NCBI GenBank assembly: GCA_934503195.1
Contig: CAKSVM010000003.1
Coordinates: 1 to 64,000 of the forward strand
DNA length: 64,000 nt
DNA from: an uncultured Eubacteriales bacterium
GTDB lineage: Bacteria > Bacillota > Clostridia > Oscillospirales > CAG-272
Direction: 5' to 3'
The notes beneath the pieces were generated by a model that was not told the DNA's origin, did not search any database, and saw nothing but the letters and a program-made list of their open reading frames with translations. A program made the position numbers and the translations under genes. Positions 51,818 through 60,500 of this stretch are shown in pieces. Position 1 is the first letter of the stretch; every line of letters starts with the position of its first letter.

Positions 51818-52771
51818 TTAACAAATCCGGTTTATTCCGCCCTCGCCAGCGGCGTAACTTGCGAGCGAACGGTCGATCACGTCCAGAAGTCTCTCGCGCG
51901 CGGCTTTCGAAGCCCATGCGATATGAGGCGTGATTATACAGTTGGGAGCTGACAAAAGCGGATTTTCGGGCAGCGCAGGCTCGACCGAAAGAACGTCAAG
52001 CGCGGCCGCGGATACCCTCCCCGATTTAAGCGCGCCGGCGACGTCGGATTCGTTCAGAACCGCGCCGCGCGAGGTGTTGATAAGCTTCACTCCGTGTTTG
52101 GTTTTCGATATGAATTCAGCGTTCACCATGCCGCGTGTTTTGTCGTTCAGCGGGCAGTGAAAAGAGATCACGTCAGCGCGCGAAAGCAGTTCGTCAAGGC
52201 CGACATATTTCACGGTTTCCGTGTCGGAATGTACATTTGGAGTCCACGCTAGAACCTCCATTCCGAGCGCGTTTGCGATCGCCGCGACGCGCTTTCCGAT
52301 GCTCCCGCATCCGATCAGTCCTAGCACGCTTCCGGCGAGCTCGGAGTACCTCACAAAGTCGTATCTGTAGCCCGGAATTCCCGTCCATTTTCCCTCTTTT
52401 ACAATGTTCGAAATTCCGTCGAGATCCGAGTAGAGCGAAATAAGGAACTGGATCGTCAGCTGCGCCACCGACGCCGCCGAATAATCGGGGATGTTCACGA
52501 CCTTCACCCCGCGCTTTTCGCAGGCTCCGACGTCGATCATGTCGTACCCCGTGCCGAGCGCGGAGACGTATTTTATCGTCGGGCAGGCGTCGAGAAGCGC
52601 GGCCGTGATCTTCGCGCGGTTCGTGAAAACAACCTCGGCGTTTTCGCACTTTTCGGCGCAATCGGCGTCCGGCGTTTTGTCGTAAACGAAAACCTCGCCG
52701 TACTTTTCGAGAAACTTCCACGAAAGGTCGCCCGGATTCACCGCGAAGCCGTCAAGGACAACAATCTTCAT
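51818..52771 (-). CDS. D-2-hydroxyacid dehydrogenase
   Basis: NAD-dependent oxidoreductase of 317 residues in the glycerate/phosphoglycerate dehydrogenase group. The dinucleotide motif is LGLIGCGSIGKRVA (~145). Catalytic residues are Arg in NTSRGAVLNE, Glu in LDVLSVEPALPENP and His in TPHIAWAS, all present. LGTGYDMIDVGACEKRG is the N-terminal substrate block. The pattern best fits glycerate or hydroxypyruvate reductases, but specificity needs assay. First gene of a two-gene unit with the methyltransferase. Confidence 0.93.
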   Translation of the reverse strand: MKIVVLDGFAVNPGDLSWKFLEKYGEVFVYDKTPDADCAEKCENAEVVFTNRAKITAALLDACPTIKYVSALGTGYDMIDVGACEKRGVKVVNIPDYSAASVAQLTIQFLISLYSDLDGISNIVKEGKWTGIPGYRYDFVRYSELAGSVLGLIGCGSIGKRVAAIANALGMEVLAWTPNVHSDTETVKYVGLDELLSRADVISFHCPLNDKTRGMVNAEFISKTKHGVKLINTSRGAVLNESDVAGALKSGRVSAAALDVLSVEPALPENPLLSAPNCIITPHIAWASKAARERLLDVIDRSLASYAAGEGGINRIC

Positions 52772-52962
52772 ATTTTTCTCTCCATAAATAATTTTTCGGG
52801 CGGTCAGCCCGCCCCGCCCGTTAATTATACCATATTTTTAACGGAATTGCAATACTTTTATCGTTTTTTTCTCAGGCTTCCGATTGCCATCATCGCGAAC
52901 AAATCCATATACTGGAAATGAGCGGATCCGCTCAATCCATCGAAAGGATGATTTTCCATAAA

Positions 52963-53235
52963 ATGTCATTTCTCTCTGACCTCACCCCGGGTGAGACCGC
53001 TTATATAGAAAAAAGCCACGCCGCCGACCGACGTCTGACCGAGCTTGGAATCGTCTCGGGAACCCACGTCGAGTGCGTCGCGAAGGCACCTTTCGGCGAC
53101 GCGAAAGCCTATCTGATCCGCGGAGCCGTCATCGCGCTGCGCCGTTCGGACGCGCTTGAAATCGAAGTCAGCCGGACGAAACGAACCTTCGCCGCGCGTG
53201 CGCCGATCGGCGCGAAGGAACGCTCATGGGGCTGA
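52963..53235 (+). CDS. feoA: Ferrous iron transport protein A
   Basis: Small SH3-fold partner of FeoB, about 90 residues. The family start MSFLSDLTPGETAYIEK and the mid block RRLTELGIVSGTHVECVAKAPFGD are typical, followed by YLIRGAVIALRRSDALEIEV. I placed the start at 52963 on family grounds. In-frame ATG codons at 52918 and 52948 are alternatives, and none has an ideal ribosome binding site. The end overlaps feoB by 10 bp. No Fur box is evident in the short upstream region. Confidence 0.9.
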   Translation: MSFLSDLTPGETAYIEKSHAADRRLTELGIVSGTHVECVAKAPFGDAKAYLIRGAVIALRRSDALEIEVSRTKRTFAARAPIGAKERSWG

Positions 53236-55172
53236 CACGGCAAAAACAGAACTCAAAGAAAGCCGCCTCTGACGGGCATCTCATCGCCCTCGCCGGAAAT
53301 CCGAACGTCGGCAAGAGCAGCCTTTTCAACACACTGACCGGCTCGGATCAGCACACCGGAAACTGGACGGGAAAGACGGTCAGCGCGGCCGCCGGGACCG
53401 TCCGAAAGAAGTTCGACAAATCGAAAGAAAAGCTGACGCTCGTCGATCTCCCCGGCACATATTCGCTCGCCGACGGTTCGCCCGAGGAACGCGAGGCGCG
53501 CGATTTCATAAAAAGCGGACGCGCCGAGGTGACCGTCGCGGTCTGCGACGCCTGCTGTCTCGAACGCGGTCTGATCCTCGTCCTGAAGCTCCTAGAGCTG
53601 ACGCCGAGGGTCGTAGTCTGCCTGAATCTTATTGACGAGGCGCGGCGGAAAGGCATCAGCGTCGACACGGACGCCCTGTCGTCCGAGCTTCACGTTCCGG
53701 TGGTCGCGACGAGCGCGGCGACTGGTGAAGGGCTCCCCGGACTCGTCCGCGCGATTCACTCGCAAAAACTTCTCAAAAAGGAAGATTTTATTCCCTTCCG
53801 CTATCCCGAAAAAACCGAGGAAAAAATCGTCGGAATAGCCAAATCCGCGCCCGAAGGGGAAAACGCCCGTCTCTACGCGCTCGAACGTCTCCGTGACGAT
53901 CCCGACGTCGTCTCGCGCCCGGTCATCGTCGCCGAGGGGATCGCCGCGTCCTGCGCCGTGAAATCCGGCTCGGGCTACTCCGAAACCGACCGCAGAATCG
54001 ACCGGATCGTCATGTCGCGCCCCGGCTCGATAATCCTCGGAATCCTTTTACTATGCGGCGTTTTCTGGCTGACGGCGGTCGGCGCGAACTACCCTTCCGA
54101 GCTTTTGCAGAGGTTCTTCGATTTTCTCATCGGACCGATCCGGAGTCTCCTCGGCTTCCTGCCCGGAAAGCTCAATTCGGCGATTGTCGACGGGATGCTC
54201 GCGACGCTTTTCAAGGTCGTTTCGGTGATGCTGCCGCCGATGGCGATCTTCTTCCCGCTCTTTACGCTTCTGGAGGATTCGGGACTTTTCGCGCGGATCG
54301 CCTTCAACTCGGACGGCGTGATGAGCCGCTGCTCGGCCTGCTCAAAGCAGCCGCTGACAATGGCGATGGGACTCGGCTGCAACGCCGCCGGAGTCGTCGG
54401 ATGCCGGATTATCGAGTCGAAAAAGGAGCGTCTGATCGCGATTCTCACGAACAATCTGATGCCCTGCAACGGGCGGTTTCCGATCCTGATCGCGATGTCG
54501 CTGATGATCGGCCGCGAGGCGGGAATCCCCGGAACGCTCGCGGCGGCCGGGATAATGACGCTCTCGGTTCTCGCCGCGGTCGGCGCGACGCTGATTCTGT
54601 CGAAAATCCTCGGAAAAGTGATTCCAGGCGAAAACTCGACTCTCCGGCTCGAACTCCCGCCCTACCGGAAGCCGCGGATCGGTCAGGTGCTGATCCGCTC
54701 GATCCTCGACCGGACGATCTTCGTCCTCGGGCGCGCGGCGGCAGTCGCGGCTCCGGCCGGACTCGTGATCTGGATTCTCTCGAACGCGTCGGTCGGCGGC
54801 TCGACGCTGATCTCGATCGCGGCGGAATTTCTCGACGCGCCGGGAAAACTCATCGGCGTCGACGGCGCGGTGATCTGCGGACTTCTGCTCGGCTTCCCGG
54901 CGAACGAAATCGTTCTGCCGCTGATTCTGATGATCTACACCTCGACAAATGTATTCCCCGATCAGAGCGGACTTTCCGAGCTGCTGATCGCGAACGGCTG
55001 GACGGTTTCTACCTGCGTGAAGCTGATGATCCTGACGATCTTCCGCTACCCATGCTCGACGACGCTTCTGACAATAAAAAAAGAAGCGGGCAGCCGCGCC
55101 GCGCTTGCCTCGGCGGTGATCCCGACAGCGATCGGAATCATTGTCTGCGCACTTATCACAATATTTGTATGA
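53226..55172 (+). CDS. feoB: Ferrous iron transport protein B
   Basis: Membrane Fe(II) importer with an N-terminal G-protein domain, 648 residues. G1 is GNPNVGKSS (~21-29), G3 is DLPGTYSL, G4 is NLID in place of the common NMMD, and G5 is TSAATGEG. The membrane part has the Gate motifs GLGCNAAGVVGCRIIESKKERL and NNLMPCNGRFPIL, and a final helix that ends IIVCALITIFV. It is somewhat short because the C-terminal cytoplasmic extension is lacking. Overlaps feoA by 10 bp and is followed by a terminator. Function assigned with high confidence. Confidence 0.95.
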   Translation: MGLTRQKQNSKKAASDGHLIALAGNPNVGKSSLFNTLTGSDQHTGNWTGKTVSAAAGTVRKKFDKSKEKLTLVDLPGTYSLADGSPEEREARDFIKSGRAEVTVAVCDACCLERGLILVLKLLELTPRVVVCLNLIDEARRKGISVDTDALSSELHVPVVATSAATGEGLPGLVRAIHSQKLLKKEDFIPFRYPEKTEEKIVGIAKSAPEGENARLYALERLRDDPDVVSRPVIVAEGIAASCAVKSGSGYSETDRRIDRIVMSRPGSIILGILLLCGVFWLTAVGANYPSELLQRFFDFLIGPIRSLLGFLPGKLNSAIVDGMLATLFKVVSVMLPPMAIFFPLFTLLEDSGLFARIAFNSDGVMSRCSACSKQPLTMAMGLGCNAAGVVGCRIIESKKERLIAILTNNLMPCNGRFPILIAMSLMIGREAGIPGTLAAAGIMTLSVLAAVGATLILSKILGKVIPGENSTLRLELPPYRKPRIGQVLIRSILDRTIFVLGRAAAVAAPAGLVIWILSNASVGGSTLISIAAEFLDAPGKLIGVDGAVICGLLLGFPANEIVLPLILMIYTSTNVFPDQSGLSELLIANGWTVSTCVKLMILTIFRYPCSTTLLTIKKEAGSRAALASAVIPTAIGIIVCALITIFV

Positions 55173-55179
55173 CAAAAAC

Positions 55180-55212
55180 GGGCTGTCGCCAAAGTAAAGA
55201 CAGCCCATTTTC
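55180..55212 (+). terminator. Terminator of feoAB
   Basis: GGGCTGTC and GACAGCCC are paired around an 11-nt loop, followed by ATTTTC. Confidence 0.78.
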
Positions 55213-55276
55213 ATCAACGCCTCTTCGTGAACGCCTCTTCCCGCTTTTTTCTCCATCCGGAACCCGGAAACGCAAG

Positions 55277-55446
55277 CCGACAGAGGAGGCGCGAGTGCGG
55301 GGGATAAATAAAAGCATAACGTGAGCAAACCGCGCGATGTACGCCAGCGGGGGCTCCCCGCCCGACGGAGGAGACGCGGACGCGGGGGAAAACTGAAGAA
55401 TCCGTATAAACACCCGCCGCGTTGTTTGCCAGCGGGGGCTCCCCGC
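55277..55446. repeat. Two tandem copies of an 85-bp GC-rich repeat
   Basis: The units run 55277-55361 and 55362-55446. Each begins CCGACRGAGGAGRCGCG and ends with an identical 18-bp block (55343-55360 and 55428-55445) that forms a GCGGGG-GCT-CCCCGC hairpin; the middles differ. The copies fill the gap between feoB and the winged-helix gene and stop one base before that gene's stop codon. Confidence 0.72.
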
Positions 55447-56091
55447 TTAGAGTTCCTCCAGCCTGTACCCGAGTCCGCGCACGGCCGTGATCGAGATCCC
55501 GGTGCGCTTCGGGCTGAGCTTTTGCTTGAGCCTTGAAACCGTCAGCCAGAGGACGTTTGAGTCGGCCGCCGGGAGTCCGGCCGCTTTGACCAGCTCCTCG
55601 CGCGAGACGGTCGCGTCGGGGCGAGACGCCAGACAAAACAGAATCGCGAACTCGCGCCTTGTCAGCTGGATTTTCTCTCTTCCGATCGTCGCTTCGCAGG
55701 TCACGGCGTCGAGCTTGAGCCGCCCGAGCGATAATCCGTCCTCGATCGACCGCGCGCTCCTTGTCTTCGCGTCGACTCTCGCTAAAAGCTCGACCGGCGG
55801 ACAGTCGGGCGGAACCGAATCGTCGCCGACCGAAAGCCCTTCGAGTATGTCGGGCACCGAATGACTCCTTGCGATCACGATTATCGGTATGTCCGAGGTC
55901 TTTCTGAAATTCTCGCAGAACGGCACAAAATTCCCGAAAAACCGCGCCGAGATAATCAGAAGCCCGGCTTTCAGACGCGTGGTGTCGTCGATTCCGACCC
56001 GCTCGACCTCGTATCTGCCCGAAAGCGCGTTCGCAATCGTTCCGATCTCGTTCTCGCCGACAAGCGCGAGGATTTTTCTCTCGGCTCTCAT
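55447..56091 (-). CDS. OmpR-type winged-helix regulator with degenerate receiver domain
   Basis: 214 residues. The C-terminal ~90 residues are a normal Trans_reg_C winged helix (KIQLTRREFAILFCLASRPDATVSREELV, VSRLKQKLSPKRTG, RGLGYRLEEL). The N-terminal ~110 residues have receiver-like layout but lack its residues: the acidic pair is replaced by VGEN, the phospho-Asp site reads GLLIISA, and the Lys position is in SVPPDCPP. It should therefore act without phosphorylation. It starts 1 bp after the DUF2971 stop and so is co-transcribed. No histidine kinase is nearby. Confidence 0.85.
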   Translation of the reverse strand: MRAERKILALVGENEIGTIANALSGRYEVERVGIDDTTRLKAGLLIISARFFGNFVPFCENFRKTSDIPIIVIARSHSVPDILEGLSVGDDSVPPDCPPVELLARVDAKTRSARSIEDGLSLGRLKLDAVTCEATIGREKIQLTRREFAILFCLASRPDATVSREELVKAAGLPAADSNVLWLTVSRLKQKLSPKRTGISITAVRGLGYRLEEL

Positions 56092-56092
56092 T

Positions 56093-57331
56093 CTAGTACC
56101 TCAGACTTACGCGGCTCTTTGAGATCCGCACGCCGCCGTCGATTCCGGGCGTCGACGAGACGAGATAGTTGATTCCCTTCGTCGTGATCCCGGCCTCGTT
56201 CGTCGGTCCGATCGTGATGCTTCTTATCGACCCGCGGATCAGATTTTCGTCGCGGTAGACCGTGTAGGGAATCGGAATGTTTCCCTTGCACCTGATGTTT
56301 ATCGCCGTCCGGTCAACCGGCATATAGATAAGGCGGTATTCGTTCTCGGCCGCCATCGAGTTCGATTTCAGGAAAAGCCCCGCGTACATCAGATGAGCCG
56401 CGACGACGCGGTCGGTCTGAAGCGGCGTGAGTCCGAAGCGTTTCGCGTCGCGGACGATGCTGTCGGTCATCCCGTCAAGCTCCTCGCAGGGGCGGTCGCA
56501 GGGCTTGTAGCAGACCGAGCCGCCGACCATGCAGTCGGCTCCGGTCCGGTATTCGCCGAGCGAATTCCGGTAGAAAAGCCCGATAGAATCAAATCCGATG
56601 TTGAATCCGCATTTGTTCGTGTAACCGCTCCAGAGCGTGAGGTTGTCCTGATCCTTCGAGAAGGAAATTATGAAGGTGTCGCGGTTCATCTCCGAGACGA
56701 CGCGGCCGAGCGGATCGTCGGTGTGCGGCGAATAGCTGTCCGACTCAAGCGCGCGGACAATTGAGCCGCGGACGCTGTCGTAGCGTTTTGACGAGAGGAA
56801 ATTCGTGATGTAACGCCTCTCCTCGGTGTCGTTGAGAAAGTCGCACTGCGTCGCCCAGAGTTCGCCGCTCCTTATTATGTTCACAACAGCCGTAAGCGCG
56901 GTGTAATGGTAGATCTCACCTACATACGGCTCGACGAAATCGCCGATATATGGCGAGTCGCGGAGAAGCGTCTCGGTCGAGTCGGAATTCTTCACGGCGT
57001 CAAAATACCTCTCGCGCGAATATTCCTTTCCTCTGGCCACGATCGACTGGTCGAGCTGGCAGTCGGTGTGAAGATCGGCGAAAATCGCCGCCAGTCTCGG
57101 ATCCGAACGCCTCGAACATAACCCTTCCATCCGCCTTATCACCGCCTCGTCGCAGGCGAAGAGCGAGAGATTGAAGAGCGCGCGCATATACTGAAGATCG
57201 ATCTCGGGCGAGTCGGAATCGTCCGAGATTTTGCGGAGCTTTTCGCAGATCTCGCGAAGCGCGTTCTGATCCGAGAGCCGCGCCGAACTCTCGCAGAGTG
57301 CTTTCGCCGCGGCGAAAGCGTCGACATTCAT
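56093..57331 (-). CDS. DUF2971-domain protein
   Basis: About 412 residues. The N-terminal ~140 residues look helical and unassigned. The DUF2971 domain follows: IYHYTALTAVVNIIRSGELWATQCDFLNDTEERRY, TFIISFSKDQDNLTLWSGYTNKCGFNIGFD, and NEYRLIYMP near the end. The domain's activity is unknown; the HYT/FSKDQD layout has been compared with ADP-ribosyltransferase folds and the family appears in some defence neighbourhoods, but that is only recalled background. The start is uncertain: ATG 57331, CTG 57340 (8 bp after GGAGG) or GTG 57349. Upstream of, and cotranscribed with, the pseudo-receiver regulator. Confidence 0.75.
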   Translation of the reverse strand: MNVDAFAAAKALCESSARLSDQNALREICEKLRKISDDSDSPEIDLQYMRALFNLSLFACDEAVIRRMEGLCSRRSDPRLAAIFADLHTDCQLDQSIVARGKEYSRERYFDAVKNSDSTETLLRDSPYIGDFVEPYVGEIYHYTALTAVVNIIRSGELWATQCDFLNDTEERRYITNFLSSKRYDSVRGSIVRALESDSYSPHTDDPLGRVVSEMNRDTFIISFSKDQDNLTLWSGYTNKCGFNIGFDSIGLFYRNSLGEYRTGADCMVGGSVCYKPCDRPCEELDGMTDSIVRDAKRFGLTPLQTDRVVAAHLMYAGLFLKSNSMAAENEYRLIYMPVDRTAINIRCKGNIPIPYTVYRDENLIRGSIRSITIGPTNEAGITTKGINYLVSSTPGIDGGVRISKSRVSLRY

Positions 57332-57430
57332 GTCAGCCAGAGTAATCACCTCCGAAAAAAATCTCTCTATAATAATACTATTATATCAGATTCCGCGCGG
57401 TTTGTCAAGAGCGGGAAAAAGTAAAAATAT

Positions 57431-57448
57431 CCTGTCAAAAATGACAGG
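57431..57448. repeat. Inverted repeat CCTGTC-N6-GACAGG
   Basis: A perfect 6-bp inverted repeat with an AAAAAT loop in the 204-bp divergent region between the DUF2971 gene and the giant gene. It may be an operator or a small terminator-like hairpin. Confidence 0.5.
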
Positions 57449-57474
57449 TTCGCGAAGATGGCGGAAAGATATGG

Positions 57475-57521
57475 TATAATAGATGATGTAAACTCCCAGT
57501 AATATTGGGATTATGTAAACT
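57475..57521 (+). promoter_or_regulatory. Promoter region of the giant gene, with nested repeats
   Basis: TATAAT (57475-57480) with a weak -35. Downstream, two direct repeats ATGTAAACT (57486-57494 and 57513-57521) flank an inverted repeat TCCCA-N7-TGGGA (57494-57510). The repeats lie between the -10 and the ribosome binding site. Confidence 0.6.
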
Positions 57522-57535
57522 ACCGGAGGTTTAAT

Positions 57536-60500
57536 ATGAACAAACGAATCTTGAGTTCACTACTCGTATTCGCGATGCTCATCTCCGCGATGCCGATCCA
57601 GACTCTCGCCTACTTCAGATACAAGGACGACGAGATCTTAAAGCATGCGGAAAGCTCGCTGGAGATCCCGCTGAAGGACTCTGACGGAAAAGTTTCGACA
57701 CTCAATTATGACGCCACGTGGGATGAAATCTACCCCTTCGGCGCGTTCGTCTTCGGAAACTTCGAGGCGGCGATAAACGAGGGCGCGTCTGACGGAAGCC
57801 AGACCGTCACGATCCCCGTCTACCGTCTCGGCGGCACGAAGGGCCGCGCCGAAGTCACCGTGAGATTTGACCCCGCCGCGACGAAAACGGCCGCGGACGC
57901 CGACTCATATTCCTACGCCCTCTCGGGACGCGACGACATTACGATAGAATACGAAAATCCCCAGCCGATCGCGAAATATCAGCCGCTCGGAAAGGCACAC
58001 GTATACGCCGGCTGCGGGATCCTCGATAAGGATGTGACCGACGACGAGGGTGAAGCGTTCGCCACGATCTTCTCGCTTGACAACGTCAAGGCCGACTCGT
58101 TCAAATGGCAGTTCACCGAAATCGAGATTAATATGTCCGGAAACGACGATATTAAGGTCATCACCGACTGGACAGATCTCGCCGACGCGCTGACCTCCGA
58201 AATCACGGTTAACAACACCGATATCGTCTATGATATAAACAAATCGGACGGCGTATATAAGATGCGCGACTTCCGCTGTGTCTACACGGTCGATGGCAAG
58301 ACCTATTGCTCCGACACGTGGTATTTCGGCGAAAGGTATGTCGAGGAGGAAGAGGAAGTCCTCCCCGAAATGCCCGAAAAGACACCCGACGCGGAGGATC
58401 CGACCTATTCGACGCTTGAGATTGAGGAGGAATTCGGCTCGGCCGCGTTCACGCTCGTCTTCGCCGAGGATGAGTGGGTCAAGAACATCATCATCACCGC
58501 GAAGGATGACGAGATCGGCGAGCTTCCCGAACTCGGACTCTTCACGCTCTACGAAAACAACGGCGGAGCTATCTATCACGCCGCCTCCACCTTCACGCTT
58601 CTTGTGAACGACGACGATCCGCTCGGCGAGTCGGCGGTCGGATTTGAGACCGCGTCAATAGAGGCCGATCAGGACGCCGGAAGCGTCTCGGTAAAAATCG
58701 TCCGCACCGGAGACAATTCCTACCCGGTGAGCGTTGAATACTCGACCTCCGATCTCGACGCGGCGGCCGGAAAGCAGTACTCCCCCGTCTCGGGAACCCT
58801 GATGTTCGCCGGAGACATCAACGAGGCGACGGTCACAATTCCACTCATCAAGGAATCGGCGCGCGAGGATATCCTCTCGTTCGAGCTGACCCTCTCGGAT
58901 CTCAAGGGCGGAAAAGGCTCGGCCGCGATTTCGTCCGGATCGATCCGGATCGACCTCACAAGCTCGGGCAGATCGCAGGGAATCACCGAGGGAACCAACC
59001 TCGCCACGATAATCGCCGGATCCGCCGGAGAGGACGTCTCGGGTAACGTCTTGACCGGAGACCCGCTCATCCCCGAGGCCGGAACCCACGACGGAATCCA
59101 GACCTCGTCCGACGATTCCCCCTCGCCCGCGAAATACAACGACAACAAGATCGTCACCCGCTCGCACACCTATGAAAAGGGACTGATCTTCAGCCGCTCG
59201 GATTACAGCGACAGCACAAAATACTGGCGCGACTACGAGCTCGTCGTCGGCGCGGTCGGCGGAGAATACGCCGCCCCGATGTCGCTCTTCACGGTATTCA
59301 AGGCACCGGCCTTCACCGAGAACAGCGGCGGTTATTCCGGAACCAAGGCGAACTTCTCGGCGACTCAGAGTTCGATCCTCCTCCAGCACAACCACAACAC
59401 CGGCTTCACGTCGCTGGAAATCGCAAACGCCTCGCTCCTCTTCTCAGACATAAGCTGGAGATTCAGCTGGCCGACGATCGGCGTGGCTCAGGCAGGCCGC
59501 AAGGAGAAGGATTACCTCTATGTCATGCCCTTCGCGATGGTCTCCTACCCCAGTGCCACGAATCCGAACGGAGGCGTGAAGGACTGGAACGGCAACGCCG
59601 CGAATTTCTTCTCCGCGAAGACCCGCGACACCTCGTGGAGCGGAAGCGACAGCTTGGCGATGATCTACGGACGCGGACTCGGCTTCTCGTTCGGACTCTC
59701 GCTCAACAAGAACGGCGGCCAGTACCCCACATGGCAGGAGAGCAGCAAGGGCCTTTCGGATAACGATACCAAGAGCGGAACGAACGGAAGCTCGAAGGTC
59801 ACGCTCGACAATCTCACCCTCAAGCGCAGATATTTCGGAAATTCTACGCTCGGCTTCACGATCCACACCGCCAACGACAAGGACATCGGAAATCCCGGCG
59901 ATTACGCGATCTTTGACGAGGACTCGACCGTCTATCAGAGCATCCGCCCCGAGGTCACGATCGTCCCGAACGCGGGCGGCGTCACTTCAGGCGGACAGCT
60001 CTATGTCGGCTCGAAGCTCAAGGTCGATTTCAAGAACCTCGCCGACTACATAATCCCGCAGGACGGCTACATCACCGACTATATCTACCTCACAGACAAC
60101 CACGGAGCGGTCTGCAAGCCGCAGATCGAACGCGCGAGCGACTCGACCTACTACGTCACCCTCCTCTGGAGCGGCATGAACGAGACCTCGCTCTCAAGCG
60201 ACAGATCCTATACGCTCAACGTCGTCATGGAACGCCGTCAGGAGATCTTTATTGACGTCGGCCCCTCGGTCGTCGGAAACGACAATGGCGCGATTTCGAC
60301 CGCGTGGGATAAGTTCCTCTTCGAGGGCGAGGGCGGAAGCATCAATCTGAGATACGCAAAGTTCGGTTACAACACGACAACGACCAGATCCGACAGCCCC
60401 AAGCATTTCAAACAGAGTTCCGGCACCGCGACCTATAATTACGACCTCGTCGGAAACACCACGGCAAGCCGTTCCCTGAAGCTCTCGCGCAACTCCGGAA

